Source of the DNA: an uncultured Schlesneria sp.
GTDB lineage: Bacteria > Planctomycetota > Planctomycetia > Planctomycetales > Planctomycetaceae
NCBI GenBank assembly: GCA_903840265.1
Contig: CAIMFH010000147.1
Location: forward strand, 62,001 to 126,000
Length of the DNA: 64,000 bases
Direction: 5' to 3'
Shown here: in pieces, positions 48,476-57,191 of the stretch
Numbering within the stretch: the first letter of the stretch is position 1
How the letters are laid out: every line of letters starts with the position of its first letter
Translations under genes and position numbers: made by a program
Notes under the pieces: generated by a model
Told to the model about the DNA's origin: nothing
Seen by the model: the letters and a program-made list of their open reading frames with translations, nothing else
The model's database searches: none

Positions 48476-48880
48476 CTATTTACGTTTCTTGTATCGACCA
48501 GGAATCGCAAGGAGTTTCTCAACATCACGAGATAACGGACGCCAGACGCTCATGAACGCTTCAATGGATGCCTTATCTTCCTCCGGCCAATTGATCCCAG
48601 CACTTACTTTTGTCGTTAGCTCGCAATCACCTACCGTCACAGCCAACCAATGATGTGGGAAGTCATCGACATGCCCATCGTATTCGGGTTTAAGTTTTGC
48701 GAGGGCGTCGGCACATGCCTGGATCCGAGAGTCCGGAAATGCCATCTCGAAAACCTGTTCAGTTCGCCCACCTTTACCGCGCCATGATGCCTCTATAATC
48801 GCGGTACCATGTGCGGCCTCCAGCACCCAAGTTACAAGGTGTTCAGAGAATCCATCGAAGTGCTCTGCATGTAGGTGCAT
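48476..48880 (-). CDS. cassette gene 4, hypothetical protein
   Basis: 134 residues from ATG 48880, with GGAG just upstream; an open frame continuing to 49108 only reads through attC site 5. Composition is mixed: HLHAEHFDGFSEHLVTWVLE, WRGKGGRTEQVFEMAFPDS and a basic end (GRYKKRK). No family recognised. A cytosolic protein of unknown role. Confidence 0.65.
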   Translation of the reverse strand: MHLHAEHFDGFSEHLVTWVLEAAHGTAIIEASWRGKGGRTEQVFEMAFPDSRIQACADALAKLKPEYDGHVDDFPHHWLAVTVGDCELTTKVSAGINWPEEDKASIEAFMSVWRPLSRDVEKLLAIPGRYKKRK

Positions 48881-48904
48881 CTCCAATGGTTCAATTCCAA
48901 TGCT

Positions 48905-49012
48905 GCCGAACGACTCAGGTAACTTGCCCGCGATAAATGCCGGGATTCCAATCAACACGCCAATACTTTGAACCGCCAGCGATTGCGGGTCAAGTTGACC
49001 GCTTCGTTCGGC
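48905..49012 (-). repeat. integron attC site 5
   Basis: 108 bases, closest in sequence to site 1. R boxes GCCGAAC/GTTCGGC; first-arm extra bases conserved. It is the first attC in the reading direction of the array. Confidence 0.85.
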
Positions 49013-49028
49013 ACTGAAGCGAGCCGGG

Positions 49029-49430
49029 TTACTCGTCCCAGTCAAGTTCGTCGAGGACTTCACTGAGTGCTTCGATCTGGACGCGAGTCTCTTCATCACA
49101 GATGCCATCGCGAATAACGCCTAGGTCGCCGTAATCGTCTGAGAGTTCCCAGTTGACGCCGAAGCGCTGCGAAAGTTGGCACAAGATGTCCAGCAAGTCC
49201 TTCAAGTTGCCATTTGGGAGTCCTTCGACGTCATCGGGTTTTTCGCCGGAAAGATTGAGCTTGCTGAATCCGAAGAACTGTTCTTCGTCATCTTCGTCGA
49301 CAGCGAAAAACGGTCCCTCACAGCCTTGCCAGTTTCTGCCATCGGCAAGGACTAGTGCGGCATCGAAGATCTCGTCTTGCAACGCAGGCGAGACGGGATC
49401 TGTTGGTTTGTACGAGAGTGCAATCCCCAT
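49029..49430 (-). CDS. cassette gene 5, hypothetical acidic protein
   Basis: 133 residues from ATG 49430, first gene of the array. Strongly acidic, with Asp/Glu runs (VDEDDEEQF, LSDDYGDLGV, SEVLDELDWDE) and no basic patches, as in many immunity and anti-toxin-like proteins; this is only a compositional hint. No attC site precedes it, so the insertion boundary lies at about 49431-49450. Confidence 0.65.
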   Translation of the reverse strand: MGIALSYKPTDPVSPALQDEIFDAALVLADGRNWQGCEGPFFAVDEDDEEQFFGFSKLNLSGEKPDDVEGLPNGNLKDLLDILCQLSQRFGVNWELSDDYGDLGVIRDGICDEETRVQIEALSEVLDELDWDE

Positions 49431-49863
49431 TTCGGCTCCGAATGGTTGAACTCGGGAAATTCAGCGAGCGAAGGCTACGTCGACTGGATCGGGCGATTTT
49501 TCCTCTGTCATCATAAACGGCACCTGCCGAAATGGGAGCTGTCGAAATCGCCGAGTTTCTGACGCGCCTGGCTATCGTGGGACAGGTGACGAGGGTGAAT
49601 ACCAGGGGACAGGTCGAACTGTCCCCTGCTCCTATCCGCAGCAGCATCGTCGACCGTCATGCGAAAGCTCGATCTGCCGAACAGGTATTAGACCGCCGAA
49701 GTGCGGTAAAAGATTACCGAACTTTTGCGGCATATGATGGATTCGCCACTATTGATGGGTGATATTCTACAATGACTTACGGCGTTTCAGCAACGGAAAT
49801 TCCGTCATACACCGAACTCCAGCCCATCCTCATACACCGCAGGCGACCATGTCACAAATTATG
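49431..49863. other. region upstream of the cassette array, no integrase seen
   Basis: An integron-integrase gene or attI site would be expected near here, but no integrase-like reading frame is present on either strand. It contains a perfect hairpin at 49604-49627 (arms AGGGGACAG and CTGTCCCCT around GTCGAA). Short frames in the rest are not supported. Confidence 0.5.
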
Positions 49864-50505
49864 TCAGTTGGGCGAATCGATCACATGCCCGGATTTTGGG
49901 AGGTCGCTCAGTGGCCCTGCTCCGGCCCCCCCCGCTTCGCGGGTACCCCCCGGAGCCGGTCCACGCACGCGGTAGGCTCTCCCCCACACTAGAAGTGTTG
50001 AGCCATCTTTTTGACTTTTGGAGCCGATCCGAAACGCTGAGGCCACAGACTTTTTAACCGAGTCGCGGCGAAGGCTTGCAAGCAGGTACGTTCCCCCGCT
50101 CTGCAAATCGGCTGTTCCGCCCCATTGCTGCGTCGATGTGGTCGGCAACCCGTCCACATAGTTGACCAAATCCTGAAGATTTACGTCGACTTTCAACCGC
50201 AGGGAATCCGGCGACAACTCCTTCGGCGACACCTTCACAGTGAGCCCGAGTTGGATCGTTTGAATCCCGGTCGAAGTCGTCGCCACGCCGGTCCCCGTAC
50301 TGACGCTCTGAGTCTTCACTCTGAGCGATTGCCCGCGTGTCATTGACGATTCGGTGCCATCGCACAACAGAAACAGCGGATCGGCGACCATCTTGTTTCT
50401 GTCGGTCGTCGCGACGGCCTGCAGCACGCTATCGAGCTTGGCACCAGCAGCCAGACCGGACGCGATGCCTTGTGGCGTCGCCAACCCTTGGGAAGCGCCC
50501 GCCAA
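49864..50505 (-). pseudogene. secretin-like C-terminal fragment, 5' end cut by a MITE-like element
   Basis: About 213 residues readable from TTG 50505. The core (IQLGLTVKVSPKELSPDSLRL, LQSGGTYLLASLRR) resembles the outer-membrane beta domain of type II/III secretins, which normally are over 500 residues. The frame meets a stop inside the repeat element at 50514-50721, and no continuation is seen beyond it, so the 5' part is lost. The last 30 residues are Gly/Pro-rich repeat sequence. Family assignment is tentative. Confidence 0.4.
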
Positions 50506-50513
50506 TGCTGCGG

Positions 50514-50721
50514 CAGGGTGGCCGGGTCTGGAGCCTCTTCGCGAAGGCCCGGTGGATGTTCAAGCCGTGTTGTTGTTGAATCACCGCGAGCTGCTTGGTT
50601 TCATTCACTGGATGGGCTGCCAAGATGTGGCCGAGAGTCGACCTACTTCGATTTCCATGAAGCTTGGATGTGTGTTGACAGACCGGGTCTTCGCGAAGAC
50701 GCTCCAGACCCGGCCACCCTG
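50514..50721. mobile_element. MITE-like element with about 40-bp inverted ends
   Basis: 208 bases. The ends are inverted repeats of about 40 bases with around 90 percent identity in the outer part, both beginning CAGGGTGGCCGGGTCTGGAGC and containing TTCGCGAAG. The interior has no gene. It lies at the 5' break of the secretin-like fragment. Confidence 0.65.
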
Positions 50722-50797
50722 ACGATGCGCAGGCTCGTTATACTGTTGAGGCAGTAATAAGACGGACTCCTTTGCCAATTCGGAGATCTTCGCACCG

Positions 50798-51292
50798 ATG
50801 ACTTCGCCTGATCTGATCACGGAAACGCCCGCCGCAGGAGTCGCGAATTCGCAGGCTTTGAGCCGCAAGGATTTGCTGACGAGGAACTGGCATCGTCAGG
50901 TGTTGGCCACATCGATCGTGATCATTGTGCTGGCGATGGTTCTGCAGGTGCGGTCCGATCAGCGGGTGTTTGTTTCCGGATTAGCCGCAGCGCCGGTTCC
51001 TGAAACCTGCGGGATGCAGATCATGTTCGGACGCCCTTGTCCCGGTTGTGGACTGACTCGCAGTTTTATTCATCTGGCTCATGGCGACTGGCGAAGTTCG
51101 CTCGCCATTCACCGGATCGGCTGGTTGATCGCGTTGCTGGTTGTGTGCCAGGTTCCTTATCGACTGCTCGCGCTGTGGCGACCTGAGTTGACTGTACGCC
51201 CGCTTTGGGGCTGGGCTATCGGAGCCGCTTTGGTCATTGCCTTGAGTGTGAACTGGGGCTACAACCTGATTCAGGAACACAGCCGTCTATGA
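50798..51292 (+). CDS. DUF2752 membrane protein
   Basis: 164 residues, three or four membrane helices. It has the DUF2752 signature CGMQIMFGRPCPGCGLTRSF followed by HLAHGDWRSSLAIH, a Cys/Gly-rich segment in a membrane context. Function unknown. Its stop codon TGA lies at the first bases of the dispersed repeat 51290-51425. Confidence 0.9.
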   Translation: MTSPDLITETPAAGVANSQALSRKDLLTRNWHRQVLATSIVIIVLAMVLQVRSDQRVFVSGLAAAPVPETCGMQIMFGRPCPGCGLTRSFIHLAHGDWRSSLAIHRIGWLIALLVVCQVPYRLLALWRPELTVRPLWGWAIGAALVIALSVNWGYNLIQEHSRL

Positions 51293-51425
51293 AATGTCCG
51301 GCCCTTCAGGCCTATGGAGGTCCAATTATGGGCTTTATTCCAGGGCCGAAGGGCCCTGGCTGGATAAAGTGCCGGCCCCTTGGGCCTGAGAACAATGAAC
51401 CGACAGACGATCATTCAGATTGCTC
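51290..51425 (-). repeat. GGCC-rich dispersed repeat, copy 2
   Basis: Inverted match to 17343-17479 over the full length, including the palindrome CCAGGGCCGAAGGGCCCTGG. It begins at the stop codon of the DUF2752 gene, so it may act as that gene's 3' structure. Confidence 0.75.
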
Positions 51426-51596
51426 TAGTGCATTGTCACACCTAAGAATGTGGGTTGGATTTCTCCGTCCAACCATCCAAGCTCCTAAAGTTCTGGGGGT
51501 TCGGGCAAGGCCCTCAACCCCAGCCACCCTAAAATTAAGCGGTGACAAACCACTAGGTATGATGTGTCGATACTGATGATCTATGAGCAGTGTCGA
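51426..51596. other. spacer between repeat and fmt
   Basis: About 170 bases before the fmt stop codon, with no supported gene. Together with the repeat it makes a gap of about 300 bases between the DUF2752 and fmt genes. Confidence 0.4.
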
Positions 51597-52550
51597 TCAT
51601 TCGAATCGGTCACCGGCAGAGAGCTTCCGGCCTCGCAGAAAATCGCCGACGGGCATGGCTCGCTTGCCGTCTGGCTGCAAGGTCACGATCTGAATCGTGC
51701 CGCTGCCACATTGAATGGCGATTTCGTGGGAGTTTGGGGTCAGCACGTCACCTGGCTGGCCGGACGTTGAGGAGTCGGTGGATGCGACTTTCACTGATAA
51801 GATCTGCAAGCGCTGCGCGGGTCGATCGGGCTGATGCAATTCGCTGAAGGGGCCCGGCCAGGGCTGCATGCCGCGTACGTGTCGCTCGACCTCGTCTGCC
51901 GATTTGGTCCAGTCGATTCGGCCATCCGCTTTGCTCAGCTTGCGGACTCGAGTGACCTGTGTCGGATCCTGATGCAGCGCAACGACGGCACCGGCTTCGA
52001 TTTCATCGATCACTCGAAACAACAGCGGAATGGCGAGTTCGGCCAAGCGATCTTCGAGTTGCCCGGTGGTCTCTTCGGGGCGAATGGCCGTGCGCACGAC
52101 ACCCAGCATCGGTCCGGCATCCATTTTTGGTTCGATCTGAATAATGGTCACGCCCGTTTCGGCGTCGCCGTTCAGAATGGCCGCGTGAATTGGCGTCGCG
52201 CCGCGATACTTGGGGAGCAGCGAGGCATGGATGTTAATGGTGCCCAAACGCGCGGCTGTGATGACATCGGGCGAAAGCAGTTGTCCATAGGCGGCGACGA
52301 CGAACAGGTCGGCCTGCAATTCTTTTAAGGCGGCAAGTGACTCGGGCGTTTTGATCGAATCGGGCTGTAGAACAGGAATCGCCTGATCGACGGCAGCTAC
52401 TTTCAAAGCGTTGACGTGCTGATGATGACCGCGCCCGGTTCGATCGGGTTGGGTCACCAATCCGACGATCTTGTGCTTGGATTCCAGCAGGGAGAGAAAC
52501 GATGGAATCGCTAGGTTGCCGGTTCCAAAATAGGCGATTCGCAGCGGCAC
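51597..52550 (-). CDS. fmt: methionyl-tRNA formyltransferase
   Basis: 317 residues, standard length. The formyltransferase domain carries LLPKYRGATPIHAAIL and the HIHASLLP-type strand (INIHASLLPKYRGATPIH) with the catalytic Asn/His/Asp set; the C-terminal OB-like domain begins near VRKLSKADGRIDW. It formylates initiator Met-tRNA, the substrate later removed by peptide deformylase. It lies downstream of def on the same strand, with a dispersed repeat in between. Confidence 0.95.
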   Translation of the reverse strand: MPLRIAYFGTGNLAIPSFLSLLESKHKIVGLVTQPDRTGRGHHQHVNALKVAAVDQAIPVLQPDSIKTPESLAALKELQADLFVVAAYGQLLSPDVITAARLGTINIHASLLPKYRGATPIHAAILNGDAETGVTIIQIEPKMDAGPMLGVVRTAIRPEETTGQLEDRLAELAIPLLFRVIDEIEAGAVVALHQDPTQVTRVRKLSKADGRIDWTKSADEVERHVRGMQPWPGPFSELHQPDRPAQRLQILSVKVASTDSSTSGQPGDVLTPNSHEIAIQCGSGTIQIVTLQPDGKRAMPVGDFLRGRKLSAGDRFE

Positions 52551-52570
52551 GTTGGAACCTTACGCGGCTA

Positions 52571-52686
52571 GCCGCGAGAGAGTTGAACAGAGTAAGTAGA
52601 GAGTGGATGGGATTAAAACACGGTACCACTTTGTCCGTCTATTCACACTCGCACTGCTTGTCCCGAAGCGGCCAAGCAGTGGCACG
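52571..52686 (+). repeat. dispersed hairpin repeat, copy 1
   Basis: About 116 bases shared with 62855-62960, both starting GCCGCGAGAGAGTTGA and ending in a hairpin of CACTGCTTG and CAAGCAGTG (52652-52681) followed by GCACG. It sits between def and fmt, so it is inside the presumed transcript. Confidence 0.75.
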
Positions 52687-52697
52687 CGGCTGTCAGA

Positions 52698-53273
52698 CTA
52701 CTTGGGTTCCAGTCGGGCCAGTTCCTGGCGCACCACTTCATCGGGCGGGAAGCGGCCTTCTGCCTGCCAGCGACGATACTGCGCTTCGAAGTCCGCAATG
52801 ACCGGTGCGAGATCTCGAGCGGAGGCGTCGGTCAAGCGGTCGATGAACAGCACACCATCCAGATGGTCGGTCTCGTGCTGGACTGCTCGGGCGGCTAAGT
52901 CATCCAAGGCGTATTCGAAGCATTCCCCCTTCAGGTTGAACGCTTCGACGGCGATCTTCGCCGCTCGTTTTACATTGCCATACATCTGGGGAAAGCTGAG
53001 ACAGCCTTCTTCCCCTTCGGTCGTTCCCTTGCGGCGCAGGATTTCGGGATTGAGGAAGACGAGCTCTTCCTCTTTCACATCCTTATCACCGGACAGGTTC
53101 AATACGAAGACCCGATAGGGAAGCGCTACCTGGTTGGCAGCCAGGCCGATCCCTTTGTGGGCGTACATCAACTCGAACATCTCTTCGACGTTGCGACGCA
53201 GTTCGGCGTTGACTTCGCGAATGGGTTGCGACTTCCAGCGCAAGGCTGGATGACAGTACGGGACGATTTCCAT
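52698..53273 (-). CDS. def: peptide deformylase
   Basis: 191 residues from ATG 53273 (MEIVPYCHPALRWKSQPI); an upstream ATG at 53354 adds a non-conserved stretch. All three metal motifs are present: GIGLAANQVALP, EEGCLSFP and QHETDHLDGVLF. It removes the formyl group from nascent proteins. First gene of a def-fmt pair, as in many bacteria. Confidence 0.96.
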   Translation of the reverse strand: MEIVPYCHPALRWKSQPIREVNAELRRNVEEMFELMYAHKGIGLAANQVALPYRVFVLNLSGDKDVKEEELVFLNPEILRRKGTTEGEEGCLSFPQMYGNVKRAAKIAVEAFNLKGECFEYALDDLAARAVQHETDHLDGVLFIDRLTDASARDLAPVIADFEAQYRRWQAEGRFPPDEVVRQELARLEPK

Positions 53274-53448
53274 CGTGCTTCGGTTGTTCCCAAAATGCTC
53301 AAAATTGTCAGACCCACGATTATACGAGGGTCCGTGAGCACTTTCGAGTTTCAACCCGCGCGAATCGCCGTCAAATCAAGAACAGCCTGCCGAACACAAA
53401 TGGTCCTGCAGGCTGGTGTACCAAATCGCGAACGGGCCGCACGTCGCT

Positions 53449-53757
53449 CTAGTACGGTGGCAGCGAATTCGTGGGAACCACGACCGTCTGCGTGTATCCG
53501 CCTGGGGAGGCCATGATTGGAGCACCGATGATGGCCCCGTTGCTCACGGAAGCAGTTTGGGTGAAACCACCAGCATAGGCTGATTGATCATAGGACTGTG
53601 TCATCGTCGATTGTGGAGCGTAATACGCGCCACCGGTGGGGCATCCGCCGCATGGTTGGCAGCGATTTGCGCCAAGACCACTAAGGCAGCCGCAACAGCC
53701 GACCGAGTTAATAGAGATGACCAGACCCGTGAGTAAAAATGCAATTCGCTTGGACAT
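53449..53757 (-). CDS. small secreted Cys-rich protein
   Basis: 102 residues. A signal sequence of about 20 residues runs into a Cys-rich stretch (GCCGCLSGLG, CQPCGGCPTGG), then a Thr/Ser/Gly-rich tail. The first Cys of GCCGC could be a lipobox. Typical of short, low-complexity envelope proteins in Planctomycetes. Function unknown. Confidence 0.65.
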   Translation of the reverse strand: MSKRIAFLLTGLVISINSVGCCGCLSGLGANRCQPCGGCPTGGAYYAPQSTMTQSYDQSAYAGGFTQTASVSNGAIIGAPIMASPGGYTQTVVVPTNSLPPY

Positions 53758-54147
53758 GACGCTTCCTTCGAGTTCGACCCGTCCGGACAGGAATGGAGAT
53801 GTGTTTTAACCAGGATTAAGTCCTGCGACCGGTGGGAGATCCGGCCTGCCCTGACGGAGTGATTCCGGCGTGGCGGAGGGTCGTATACCTGAGGAAGCCA
53901 AAAGGCGCGAAGGCCAATTTTCGAAATTTTCAGCAGGAACTCAAGATTTCTCTCAAGTTTCGAGTGCCGACATCCGGGCTGAGGTGAGGGTACCGCGAGC
54001 CAACGCACCTGCTTCTAGTTCGCAACATATTTCATAGATTAGACTAATGACTTTTTAAAAGACGGAAACGCTAGCCGCCAGTGGTCAAAACCTGACCGAA
54101 AGCACAAATCGTGCCACCGGCAGTTATTGCCGGACTTTGGTCGCTTC
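53758..54147. other. intergenic region, no gene seen
   Basis: 390 bases between the small secreted protein gene and pyrF. It includes a GTGCCACCGGCAG-type fragment near 54110-54130 that resembles ends of the other dispersed repeats. Nothing else is recognised. Confidence 0.45.
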
Positions 54148-55089
54148 TTACAAAACGCCAGCAGAAGTGTGTTCTGCCAAGTCCGCAATCATGCGACGAG
54201 TCGCCGCTTCGGCCGCGGCTTCCCATTGTTTCGCCCCGAATTGCTCGGCGTAGGGGGCCGAGCGATAGGCAAAGTTGATCCCGCGCGAGTTATTTACCAG
54301 GGCTCCGAGCCCTGTCGCGGTGAACGCCGCACCGACATCTGCGGCGGCTCCGCCTTGGCTTCCGTAGCCGGGAACGAGCAGCGGCACGTGAGGCATCGCC
54401 GAACGGAGTTCGGCCAGCTCTTGGGGGTACGTCGCGCCGACCACGGCGCCGACGCAGCCGAAGCCGTCGACGGCGGTCTGTTCGGATAACTCTTCGACGA
54501 CCTGAGCGACATGCCGATAGATCGACTGCCCATCGGCTTGCCGATCCTGGAACGAGGCTGAGCCGGGATTGCTGGTTTTCACCAGGACATAGATCCCCGC
54601 TCCGCGTTCGGTGGCCACTTTGACGAATGGTTCGAGTGTGTCTCGACCCAGGTACGGGTTCACAGTCAGAGCGTCTGCATGCCAGGGGGCCGCTTGTGGG
54701 TCCGCTCCGGCAAGATAAGCTCGTGCGTAGGCTTCGGCTGTCGTTCCGATGTCTCCTCGCTTGCCGTCGCAAATGACGATGAGGCCCGAATTCCGGGCGT
54801 AGCGCATGACGCGAGCCAGGGCCAGACATCCATCAGGCCCCAGTTCTTCGAAGAACGCGGCCTGCGGCTTTACCGCCGGAACAAGCGGAGCCACCACGTC
54901 GATTAATCGGACACAGAACTCTTCGAACGCGGCAGCGGCAACGGCGGCCGGATCGGAATGCAGTTCACGCGCGTGAGCCATCACGTCGGGAGGAAGCCAA
55001 TCGAGTCGTGGGTCCAAACCAACCAGCGCGGGGGTTCGTTTGGCTTGAATCGCGGCGTTCAACCGAACGGAGTAATGCGAAACCGTCAT
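54148..55089 (-). CDS. pyrF: orotidine 5'-phosphate decarboxylase
   Basis: 313 residues, the longer type-2 form. TIM-barrel with the catalytic Lys motif [32 protein letters not shown]-like ([19 protein letters not shown]) and the phosphate-binding VPGYGSQGG. It makes UMP from OMP, the last step of pyrimidine synthesis. Its start codon overlaps the end of the membrane protein gene at 55086 by four bases. Confidence 0.95.
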   Translation of the reverse strand: MTVSHYSVRLNAAIQAKRTPALVGLDPRLDWLPPDVMAHARELHSDPAAVAAAAFEEFCVRLIDVVAPLVPAVKPQAAFFEELGPDGCLALARVMRYARNSGLIVICDGKRGDIGTTAEAYARAYLAGADPQAAPWHADALTVNPYLGRDTLEPFVKVATERGAGIYVLVKTSNPGSASFQDRQADGQSIYRHVAQVVEELSEQTAVDGFGCVGAVVGATYPQELAELRSAMPHVPLLVPGYGSQGGAAADVGAAFTATGLGALVNNSRGINFAYRSAPYAEQFGAKQWEAAAEAATRRMIADLAEHTSAGVL

Positions 55090-55544
55090 CTTCCTCGACC
55101 CTCATCATAAAACTGCGAATCATCTTCGTCTTCAGTTGTCACTGGCCCGTCCGTTTGAGTGGCCCGCCTCTGAACTTCAGAAATGAACCAGAACCAGCAG
55201 CTCGCGTCCAGCCACATGGCCATCGTGAGTCCGAGATGGACGATCATCACTCGTCGCCACGCCTGAGTGGAACTGTAGAGTCCCAGGCAAAACACCAGCA
55301 TCCCGAACCACCATAATGCTCGCTGTGCTTGCGTTGGGTATCGGACCATGAGCGGCATCAATAACCGCCCAATTACGAACGTACCCAGGATCAACGAGCC
55401 GGTCACCTGCCAGAGTGGTATTCCCAGCAGGTGGTTCTTCAGATCAATCGAAACGAAGATCCAAACGAGGATGATCCCCATGGCGGTAAACTGCAATTTC
55501 GAAGCGAGCGGCAGCCCTGACCAGAAATAGTAAATCCGCCGCAT
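55086..55544 (-). CDS. hypothetical membrane protein
   Basis: 152 residues with four membrane helices and an acidic C-terminal tail ([17 protein letters not shown]). No family recognised. Its 3' end overlaps pyrF by four bases, so translation of the two is probably coupled. Confidence 0.8.
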   Translation of the reverse strand: MRRIYYFWSGLPLASKLQFTAMGIILVWIFVSIDLKNHLLGIPLWQVTGSLILGTFVIGRLLMPLMVRYPTQAQRALWWFGMLVFCLGLYSSTQAWRRVMIVHLGLTMAMWLDASCWFWFISEVQRRATQTDGPVTTEDEDDSQFYDEGRGR

Positions 55545-55624
55545 CGCCGCTCACCCCCCCGTTGACTGATTGCAGCGAAGTTTCTACGGGAACGACTCGC
55601 CACCAGCAAGCGGTGCCGGGCGAC

Positions 55625-56524
55625 TCAATCTGCCTGACCGAGGAACTGGCGCAGGCTTTGAGTTGGGGATGGCATTTGAATCGAGAGTTCGGCGAGACGA
55701 TTCATCGCGGCGGCCTCCGATCGATCCAGCCACGATTGCAGCGACGCCGCTATTTTTGGGTCGCCACAAGCAGCCAATGATTGCCTGACAAAGTGATTTG
55801 CTGTCGCATCGTCGCTGATTTGTCCGAGTTGCTCTTGAATCGCTTCCAGCGACGAAACCAGTTGCGTCGTGTGATCGGGTATCACCGCTTGAAGAAGTTC
55901 GACCCCATATCGCAATCGTCGCGCGCAGATCCGTGTCCGATGACTGTCGGCGAGACTTTGCACGGCTATTGGCGCGGCTTCGCGGAATTCATTGACCAGC
56001 TTTGCGAGAGCTTGAGGTAGATGCCTGAGAAAGCGGCGCGTTCCGCGCGGCTTGAATTGATCGAGCAACTGTCGCGACTGCTTTCGAAATCGCTTTCGCC
56101 GAGATTCACCCGTCCATCGGAGCATTCGATCAAAAGCGTCCGATCTGTGATCATGAATTCTCGCATGCAACCACGCGGATGCCTCGGGAGAGACCTGCGA
56201 AGCCGAATCACCCGTGTCTGGCTGCCAGCGCGGTTCCAACAAATCCATGTCTCGCACGGCTCCTGCGTCAACGCGAATTTGTTTGAGCATCGACTTCAGT
56301 TGATGTCGACGGTGGCGTGGGATCCATTCCCGAAAAAGCCGCAGGGCGACATCGGCCCTGCGCGATGCGACTCGCAACTGATGAGTCGCTTCGACGATTT
56401 CGGAATCGTCAGGCCGCAAACCTCCCAGCAGACCGTGCAGTTTCTTCAGCGCTTTCTTCAAGGTTCTTTTTGGGAACCGAGCAAGACGGCGTTTCGTCAT
56501 CGGCGATTGGGGTTCTGCTTTCAA
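55625..56524 (-). CDS. CHAD domain-containing protein
   Basis: 299 residues, mainly helical. The CHAD signature is clear: VEATHQLRVASRRADVALRLF near residue 45, and a second HRTRICARRLRYGVELL half. CHAD domains bind inorganic polyphosphate through conserved His and Arg/Lys. It has no triphosphate-tunnel (CYTH) partner domain. It lies upstream of the membrane gene by about 80 bases on the same strand. Confidence 0.92.
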   Translation of the reverse strand: MKAEPQSPMTKRRLARFPKRTLKKALKKLHGLLGGLRPDDSEIVEATHQLRVASRRADVALRLFREWIPRHRRHQLKSMLKQIRVDAGAVRDMDLLEPRWQPDTGDSASQVSPEASAWLHARIHDHRSDAFDRMLRWTGESRRKRFRKQSRQLLDQFKPRGTRRFLRHLPQALAKLVNEFREAAPIAVQSLADSHRTRICARRLRYGVELLQAVIPDHTTQLVSSLEAIQEQLGQISDDATANHFVRQSLAACGDPKIAASLQSWLDRSEAAAMNRLAELSIQMPSPTQSLRQFLGQAD

Positions 56525-56750
56525 AGATCTTGGACTTTTGAGGGAGAATTTCTGTCAGGGCCGAGTCGTCCATTCTACGAAGCCCCGGGTCAGGGCACCC
56601 CTCCGATTGTTCAGTTTGGCAAAATAGGAAGAGTGTGAGTGCGAAACTTTGCCGATTGATTCAGCTCTCGAAATGAAGCGGTGCCAGCGATCGAATCTTA
56701 ATCTATCGCCACTTGACGTTGACGCAGTGACACCGAACACTCGTGACATC

Positions 56751-57191
56751 ATGTCGACTGAACCGCCAGAAATGACCATTCGCCTGATGAACGCCACGGA
56801 CCTGAAGCGTGGGTTTCTGGCTGCGCTCAGCGCCTTAAAGCCGACGAATTTGACCGACGAACAAGCGGTCGAAATCTTCCGTCGGCGGATGCGTTCTCGG
56901 GTGCAAACCTATGTGGTCTTGATCGATGATCGCGTGGCGGGGACGGCATCGTTGTTGATCGAGCCGAAGTTCATTCACAATGGCGGAACAGTCGGTCACA
57001 TTGAAGATGTCGCGGTTCACCTGGCTTTTCAACATCATGGCATCGGTGCCGCTCTGGTGAAGCATCTGCTGGATGTCTGCCGTCAATCCGACTGCTACAA
57101 GGTGATCCTGGACTGCGAAGACTCTGTGATCCCGTTCTATGAGAAGCTGGGCTTCCATCAATGGGAACGGGCGATGCGAATCGACTTGTAG
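56751..57191 (+). CDS. GNAT-family acetyltransferase (GNA1-like)
   Basis: 146 residues from ATG 56751; an in-frame ATG at 56649 would add 34 residues. Acetyl-CoA-binding motif QHHGIGAALVKHLLDVC, then CYKVILDC and VIPFYEKLGFHQWE. Layout resembles eukaryotic glucosamine-6-phosphate N-acetyltransferase, so GlcNAc-6-P synthesis is possible but not shown. Divergent from the CHAD gene. Confidence 0.88.
   Translation: MSTEPPEMTIRLMNATDLKRGFLAALSALKPTNLTDEQAVEIFRRRMRSRVQTYVVLIDDRVAGTASLLIEPKFIHNGGTVGHIEDVAVHLAFQHHGIGAALVKHLLDVCRQSDCYKVILDCEDSVIPFYEKLGFHQWERAMRIDL

Noticed and set aside
46904-49012. CRISPR array
   Set aside because: The repeats are about 108 bases and are spaced by single genes, not by 30-40 base spacers; no cas genes are nearby.
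48881-49108. N-terminal extension of cassette gene 4 through attC site 5
   Set aside because: The first 76 residues of the long frame come from the attC repeat; the ATG at 48880 with GGAG is preferred.
49864-50505. Intact secretin gene
   Set aside because: Only the C-terminal part is readable, and the frame closes inside the inserted element.
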